A stretch of DNA of 64,000 nucleotides from Gnetum montanum. Lineage: Eukaryota; Streptophyta; Gnetopsida; Gnetales; Gnetaceae. Below the pieces are notes generated by a model. The model did not search any database, was not told where the DNA came from, and saw only the letters and a program-made list of their open reading frames with translations. A program made the position numbers and the translations under genes. Numbering within the stretch: the stretch's first letter is position 1; each line of letters opens with the position of its first letter. This document shows positions 57,560 to 64,000 of this stretch, piece after piece. Location of the stretch: contig MNCI01014639.1 in assembly GCA_015680685.1 (NCBI GenBank), forward strand, positions 62,001 through 126,000, written 5' to 3'.

Positions 57560-60500
57560 ATGTCTTTCAACTAGCCAACCATCTTTCCCCTTAAACTAAT
57601 AGATATGACATCCAGCCAAGATGCTATCAGGGTTTATGACCCTAAATACCTTATTGTGGCTGAACACAAGTAATTTCTGAGGCTAAGAGGATACAACTTC
57701 AAGTTTGTTATCATAAATGAAGATCACTACAAGTTAATTTGTGGCAAAATCCATGTCTTTTTTTGCATTCCATGGACAAAGGCCAAGGCCAAACATGAAT
57801 ATGAGTTGATTTACTAAAATATGAAGGAATGCATACCTTCTTCATATGATAAAATACCACTTAATGAAACCTACAAATGTATTCTATCTTAACTAATTGA
57901 GATGGATGAGCAATGTGAGAATCTTAGACTGGCAAGACAACACAAGAAGCATGATGAGTTTGAGGTTGAGCCTAAACTTGATAACTTTATAGGAATCCTC
58001 TTCGAACAATTAGCTCCCCATACCATAGCACACACTTTGGTTGTGCTTACCTCTTTTGTGGGATAGGGGCCTCAACCCTTATCTCCAATGTACCCCACTG
58101 TATTTAGGTTGGCACCTATCATAATGGCCTACTAGGTACAATCTATGTTCTAAAATACCTTCTTATCCTTGTCTATGCCTTTTTTCATGTAGCGTTAGTC
58201 CACATGGCTATCACTAGTGGTCTCCACCACCACTCATTTCTTCTCTATACTCCCATAATTGGATCCCAAGTCAGCCCAGGGTCACACATACAATTTTTCC
58301 TCTTCATGTCTCAAATACTAACACAAACATCATTTTCATTATTTAGTCCTTCTACAATCATGTTTACCCAACCTCTCCCTTCCATCCCATAGTCCTTTGC
58401 AAGGTCATAGGCCTCTCAACTCACACCATAATAGTTTTCACAAACACCGCAATCTATAGAAATTCCTTAAGGACCAAATAAATCCTTCCAAATGATTGAG
58501 GACCTTATAGAAGAGTTACAAAATCTCAAAGCTTCAATAGCTAAAATAGTTAAAATAATGGATTTCTATTAGAATGATTCCATCAGTCTTGGTATCCCAT
58601 AGATAACTCTTCCCTTGGGCATCCCCATACCTTAATTTAGAATGTATAATGGTAAGGGTGATTTCAATGTCCACCTTATTGTCTTTCATTTTGAGTGCTT
58701 GTTATTACAAGCCTGGCTTCACACTATAATGTGGATCTTCCCCATGTTCCTTACTAGGAAAGCCTTGGATTAGTATTTCATGTTACCGAGAGGATCTATA
58801 TCCTCACATGAAGACTTAGTATCATAGTTTGTTGATTATTTTAAGCATAACTTAATACCCAACACAACTCTTGACCAACTAATGAAGGTCAATTAGGGAT
58901 CCCTTGAGCTCATACAAAAATTTATATAATGGTGGAATGCTCTTTCCAATGACATTCTAGAATCCATAGTTGAGGCCCAACTTTTAGCCATATTTAAGGA
59001 GGTCATTAATGAATTTATTAAGTATAAACTCTACTAATTAGATCTATAGTCACTTAGCCAATCCTTTTTACAAACCAAGATCATAGAGGATTCCATTGAG
59101 GCTAATCATTATCCTACCTACATAGCATATAGGAATCAACATATACAAAAGGATAAGAAGGGGAGAAAAAACAATGTAGCTATGGCCACTTTGGCGAAGG
59201 AGAATAAGACCATGAAGGAGTCTGAAATGAATTAACCCAAGGCCTCTACCAACAATAACCAACCCTAAATCTTTTAGGCCTCTACATAAACCAACTAAAG
59301 GCCTAATTTTGAATGAACAAAATAATCAAAGTACACTAGGTTACTTGTAAAACCATCTAAACTCTTTCACTAGTTATTAAAGACTGGGAGAATCCAATAT
59401 AAATAAATGATTCAAAATGCCTACAAGAGGCATCACCAAATATGTGAGATAGCCAAAGACAACACTCTTGTAGCCAAGGATGATTCACCAGTATCTAAGT
59501 ACTTCAAACTTAACCATTTCTTCCACTACCATCAATTGCCAGGTCATGATACTAATTTTTTCTTAGCCCTAAAGGATGACTTGCACAAGATGATAGACAA
59601 GGGTGAGCCTGTACATGATGCCTCTAGCCTAGGTGGGCTACAAAACCAATCCATGTAGGTTTACAAGGATCCATTTAATGCAAATAACAATCTGTATACC
59701 ATAACAACATTCAATGTAAGCAACAAATCTAGACCTACATAGGAGCCATTCATGATTTGGGTACCTCCTTGCAATGATAGGGGTCCTTTAGCTTCTTCTA
59801 GTTCAAGGCCCCTTTTTTTTGCAAGGATATCATCGCCCACATCTCCCAAAGAACCTTTCTTGATTATAGTTCCCCCTCCCACTACAATCACACCTATTGT
59901 TACAACTGAAGAATGTCCTCCTATGGTGGCCACTGCAACAACTTCTTTTCAACCAAACAACAACAAGATGAAATCATAAATGAAACAACATAAGAAAGCC
60001 TAAGAACAAAGACAACAAGAATACCAAGGCATGGAAGGAGGTGGACCCACCAAAGTCCACTTATATCTCATCCATTCCAATGAGCTCTAACACTAAGGCC
60101 ACTTCAACCTGTCAATAATAGAAGGCCCTTCAACAATAATGAAAAGGAAAAGAGGACAAAACACAATCATTGAAACATGAAGTTTTCATCTTAGGGCATA
60201 TGGAGGAAGTTAAGATCAATATGAATGAGAATTCAACAATCAATGATAAAGACATCCTTAATGTGATGGAATAGGTTAAATAGTCATTAAAATAAAAGAC
60301 CTCTCTTAGCCTAGATGACCTAGTAATAACTTCTATTACATGCTATGAGGAATTAGTAAAAGTGTTGACCTCAATTCTTATTATCGAGGATATCCATGCT
60401 AGTGAAGATTCCATCCACATAGTGATGATACCATCCTTACCAAACAAATAAATGAAGTCAACAACACTACTGTTTCATGATAGTAACTCAAGAAAAACCC

Positions 60501-61154
60501 CTAGGATGGTGAGAACCAACACATCGCTTTCCATAATCATAAGAGTGGGGCTATGCAAAATGCATAGGGTGCATGTTGATGGAGTAGCAATTAATGTCAT
60601 ACCTTATACCATTGTCAAACATTTAGGCCTAATGGAGCATATGCAATACACCTCAACTACTATATTGAAATCCTTTAACATATCTTTGGTGGCTGTAAAA
60701 GGCTCCATTTTTTAAAGATTTTGTAGTGGGAAAACAATTCCCCATAACATCCAAATTCTTGGTGGTGAAAGAAAAACTAGGATTTAACCTCATCTTTGGA
60801 AGCCTTGGCTAGCTCAATTCTATTTTCTGATGCATCCACCAAGAAATTCACCTACCTTATAAGGGATTTGAAATAATTATACATGGTGATAGTGTGGTTC
60901 CCTTAGAAATCAACAACATTAACATAGAACAAGAATCTAAAATGGAGTTTCAAGAAGAAAGTCCTACTATTAATTAGAAAGTCAAGAAACCCGATAGATC
61001 ATAAGAGGCCAAAATACACAACAATGGAACCATGGATGCACCATGGGATCCCTTTAATGTGTTTAGTGAAGGGAATGGAAAATACAAAATCATGCATTGT
61101 ATATCATATACCATTCCTAATCTTTCAAAGATTAGGATGTACTTACATAGTTGA
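57560..61154 (+). pseudogene. Element F gag-protease
   Basis: ATG 57560 (MSFN, then a stop) is chosen because it lines up with the element E start (MSFS). Blocks: AIRVYDPKYLIVAEHK near 57625-57670, the gag core (FQMIEDLIEELQNLKAS near 58488-58540; MDFY near 58559), a zinc-knuckle-like FFHYHQLPGHDTNFF near 59518-59560, a linker with EPFMIWVPP and EPFLIIVPP, and protease (KMHRVHVDG near 60560; LIFG near 60790). It ends at TGA 61152-61154 after NLSKIRMYLHS. It has many stops and some frameshifts. Confidence 0.8.
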
Positions 61155-61448
61155 CATATGTCACCAATTAGCTTGCCCTTGTATCCATAGGCATGTTTCC
61201 TTCTTTTTCAGTAGCCTTCTTAGCCTACTTTAAACATTATTTGTATGTATTATTTTATGTTACATTATTTTACCTTTTTTTGACCTTACATTAAACATAG
61301 CCTAGACTTTATTTTTATTTAAAATTTACCTTTTATTCTTTGTATATTTCAGAACATAAAATATAAAAGATACCATAAAAACTTTAAAATTTGAGAAATT
61401 TTAAAAAAATTTAAAACACAAAATTGATAAAAATTTCCCTAATGACAC

Positions 61449-61585
61449 AAAAGGCCCACTATGGCCTCAAACTAAAAACTTTTTTTGGCCCACCATGGCC
61501 TAAAATTGGAAAATTGTGAAGGCCCACTATGGCCTAAAATTGACAAATCATTATGGCTTACCATGGCCTAAAATTGGCAAAACTC
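61449..61585 (+). repeat. CTTAAACTA-type repeat block 1 of element F (after protease)
   Basis: Four units of GGCCCACTATGGCCTAAAATTG(G/A), the same place and general form as block 1 in A and B. Confidence 0.75.
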
Positions 61586-61904
61586 TTATAACCAATTATA
61601 AAAAATTACAATGTAGCCTTATAACATGAGAAAAAACATTAAAAAATACAACATGCATAATACTAAATATACTAAAATGTATAAATGAAATTAAATTTTA
61701 AAAATAATAATAACTAAAATGTCTGTAAGATAATAGCCAAGGTCATATAGTATGACAAATATTTAAACAATGCATAAAAAATAAAATATCACTTAACAAC
61801 CAAAGGCTAACACTATCCACAACTTCATAATGTCAACGTCATAATAACAACATCAACAACAATAATAAATATAGCTAAAGAAAATAATCAAGTGATGGTA
61901 CTAA

Positions 61905-62478
61905 GGTGTAGTTGGAAGGGGTTAAGAAGCACTTCTATCATCACCATTAGGGAAGCTGGTGTTGCCTAGTACCTATACCATAACAAAAAAAAATCCTAAT
62001 TAGTAATTAACATAATTAAACCATAAAATAAAATATAAAAATTAATTAAAGTAAAAAAAATTTAGAAGAGCTCTAGTATAGCATCCTCTGTGTGGAGGTT
62101 GTGAAGGCTAGCCTCTAGAAAATGAAGGATCAAACTATTACAATAAATATGAAACTATAAAACTAGGTTCACCTGGTTATGAGCTATCAAATATGGCATC
62201 AAAGTCATGCAATGTAATCCTCTTTTCATTGTATAGCCTCCTTCTCTAGGCACTTCTATTCAACGTCCATTGCTATTGCTTGGGCCATGAGTTCTTATTT
62301 TTGGCCTAGAAGAAAAATGACAAAACATGAAATAAATTAGCATATCTTACCGAACATAAAGTGAAAACATAACCATATGACATAAAATATAAAAACATAA
62401 ATAACTTTAAAAATTAAATTACAAGAAAATGTAGCTGTAACACATATTTCAGCTAGCCAAGTCTAACCACAAGCCTCG
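61905..62478 (-). pseudogene. 3' end of the element F antisense gene, truncated by element D
   Basis: On the minus strand, an acceptor-like TTATGGTATAG ends at 61973 and precedes a short final exon. Upstream at about 62070-62110 the frame reads PHRGC/TEDAILELF-like sequence, the counterpart of the SVSEEEILHRLEF end of exon 7 in element A. A further acceptor-like TTTTTCTTCTAG lies near 62300. Intron donors are not clear. The assignment rests on position and weak similarity. Confidence 0.4.
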
Positions 62479-63296
62479 TGATGAGTCATGTTTTATGTCG
62501 ACCACGATATTGCAGCCTAAGTAGTGATATCGCATATGTGATATTACAGCCTATATCCTCATCTATAAATAAGAGGTAGATAGATCAGTTTTGGGGGAGT
62601 AAGTTTTGAGTTAGTTTTAAAGTTAAGTTTTGATTTTAGTTTCTATTTTTCCTCTTCCTCTCCATCTATGCCCACAGTGTGGTGATTGTAATTGTACAGA
62701 ACATTTATTCAAGTGTGACGTACATGGATACACACATGACCGAAAATAAAGATCAAGATTACTTCATCATTGAAACATTCACTTAGATTAATTATTTAAT
62801 TAATTATTATTTACTACTTTCCTAGTTAATCTCTTCTCACCCTCAAACTCCTATTAAACGTAAAATGATTATGACTTGATTATGAGCATTTAAGTGTGAC
62901 TACTTGGTAACCCAGTAGCGTACCTAGGATCTGCACTTGATAATCCCAGTAGTAGTTGTGCACGAAGTCCAAGATGTGTACGGATAATCAAGGAATGGAT
63001 GCTCATCTCACTTAGGCTAGTTATATTATTTCTCACCCTTTCTCTCTTAGCTTAGTAAATATTACTTTCCATTTCCTTTAGTAGTAGCATTAGATTATGA
63101 ACAACATCACACATCTCACTCTGGACTAAACCATATGTGACAAATATAATACTAGTCCAGGTGGAAAGAAAACAAACTACGACCTAAGGCTAACTATCTA
63201 GATGCCACAACTAGTCTGTCTATATAGTTCAACCAGATCACATGTGTAACACTCATATTCGTATGGTTGAGTGTAGGGGTAGCTTGCCACTAATCA
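62479..63296 (+). repeat. Element D 5' LTR
   Basis: TG at 62479 (TGATGAGTCATG), CA at 63296 (CTAATCA). It aligns with 22756-23659. TATAAATA is at 62564-62571 and AATAAA near 62745. Confidence 0.88.
62564..62571 (+). promoter_or_regulatory. TATA box of the element D LTR
   Basis: TATAAATA in ATCTATAAATAAGAGG. Confidence 0.6.
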
Positions 63297-63315
63297 TTAG
63301 CACTATTGTCGGGGA
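63297..63315 (+). promoter_or_regulatory. Primer-binding site of element D, Athila type
   Basis: TTAGCACTATTGTCGGGGA resembles the widespread plant site TTGGCGCCGTTGCCGGGGA with transitions. It is clearly different from the site of A, B, E and F. Confidence 0.7.
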
Positions 63316-63425
63316 TGGTGCTAGTTATCTAGATTAGTTATATCATACAAGGTCACTGTATAGGACTTAACAATATATCTTTTAGAAAGAGATAATTATA
63401 AATAGTCACACATAAATTCACAACA

Positions 63426-64000
63426 ATGCCTCTCCTACAAGATTATGATAATGCCGCACATAGTGAGGAAGTTCATTGGATAACCAACAAACTATATGAT
63501 AATGAATATTGGAGTATGCAACCCGAGGTGGGGGTTTCTTATGAACATGAATGAAAGAAACATCATCCCAACACTTGAAATCATAACTTACATGATGACA
63601 ATGAACCCCTACTGGCCACCACAAGCTTAATGCAAATATAAGAGGCTGTTTGAATCTCCCATAGGCATCGTAAAGAGAGCCACCTACCCAGGCTTAATTA
63701 AACAACTTCCCTACTTTTTTAGGAGGCTATGACTTAGATCTACAATAACATTTACAAGCCTTCTATAATGCCTGTACATGGAACAACATTGATAACGGTT
63801 GGAAAAAACTTAAGCTCTTTCCTATGACACTCGTTGGCCAAGAAAAAATATGGTATAGATCATTAAAACCAAATTAAATACGACATTGGTCAACAATGGT
63901 AGAATTTTTTAATGACAGATATCAAACCTATGCAAGAGTGTCATCCTTGAGAAAACAAATCCAAGAGTGGAAACAAGCATAACATGAACCCTTGGACATG
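63426..64000 (+). pseudogene. Element D gag, partial
   Basis: ATG 63426 opens MPLLQDYDNAAHSEEVHW and meets stops after about 40 codons. After a frame change, a retrotransposon gag core appears at about 63715-63990: AFYNACTWNN, KLKLFPMTLVGQEKIWYRSL, EFFNDRYQTYARVSSLRKQIQEW. Capsid-forming protein, already broken; it continues past the window. Confidence 0.7.

Larger units (their letters stand above)
55436..62478 (+). mobile_element. Element F: 5' LTR, gag-protease and antisense-gene tail, truncated by element D
   Basis: LTR 55436-56809, primer-binding site 56818-56837, gag-protease 57560-61154, repeat block 61449-61585, and the 3' end of the antisense gene up to 62478, where the D LTR begins. 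It is the same family as element E but in the opposite orientation. It appears inserted in the accessory gene of element G. The 5 bases before it are CTAGG; the partner is not in the window. Confidence 0.8.
62479..64000 (+). mobile_element. Element D: Athila-like LTR element, 5' end, runs off the right edge
   Basis: 5' LTR, an Athila-type primer-binding site and the start of gag. It is inserted in element F. The 5 bases before it are CCTCG; the other copy is outside. Confidence 0.8.

Overview
This 64 kb window looks like repeat-dense nuclear DNA of a seed plant with a large genome. I find no host gene, rRNA, tRNA or CRISPR array that I can support. Almost every base can be assigned to a nest of at least seven old LTR retrotransposons of the Ty3/gypsy group. 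The evidence is LTRs starting TG and ending CA, tRNA primer-binding sites, polypurine tracts, gag, aspartic protease, RT, two successive RNase H domains and integrase. The genus cannot be read from the sequence. All reading frames carry stops, so this is a graveyard rather than an active locus. || LAYOUT. I name the elements by letter. An A-family LTR fragment occupies 1-759. Element C (+, Athila-like LTR and PBS type) runs from an undefined left edge to 23659; its ORF (2078-3747 and 21446-22563) is split by element B. Element B (+, 3748-21440) is a complete 17.7 kb Tat-like element. Element E (-, 23660-29966) is a 5' LTR plus gag-protease, cut by C. Element G (-, 29967-34467 and 52374-55435) is a degenerate pol plus an oppositely oriented accessory gene, split by element A. 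Element A (+, 34468-52368, perfect 5-bp target duplication ATATC) is a complete 17.9 kb element. Element F (+, 55436-62478) is a 5' LTR, gag-protease and the tail of an accessory gene, cut by element D. Element D (+, 62479 onwards) is an Athila-like 5' LTR and gag start running off the right edge. || HOW THE PARTS WORK TOGETHER. A, B, E, F and G share a primer-binding site of the type TTGGCGCTAGAAGGAGGGCC. A and B share this order: LTR, gag-protease (+), a gene on the OPPOSITE strand, RT-RNaseH-second RNaseH-integrase (+), 3' region, LTR. In A the antisense gene (45685 down to 41258) has a TATA box and reads through seven introns with canonical GT/AG ends that keep the reading frame. In B the same gene, TATA box and several introns are recognisable. 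G and F keep recognisable pieces. Element C carries a related ORF in the SENSE direction just before its 3' LTR, and there it has no visible introns. This is what would be expected if introns survive retrotransposition only when the gene is antisense to the genomic RNA. Short repeat blocks with the core CTTAAACTA sit at the module boundaries of A and B: after protease, before RT and after integrase. Splice-like signals bracket the region after integrase and precede RT. || Two spots next to single N bases (24849/25216 and 44149) look like assembly artefacts: a perfect 346-bp inverted repeat and a 56-bp direct duplication.
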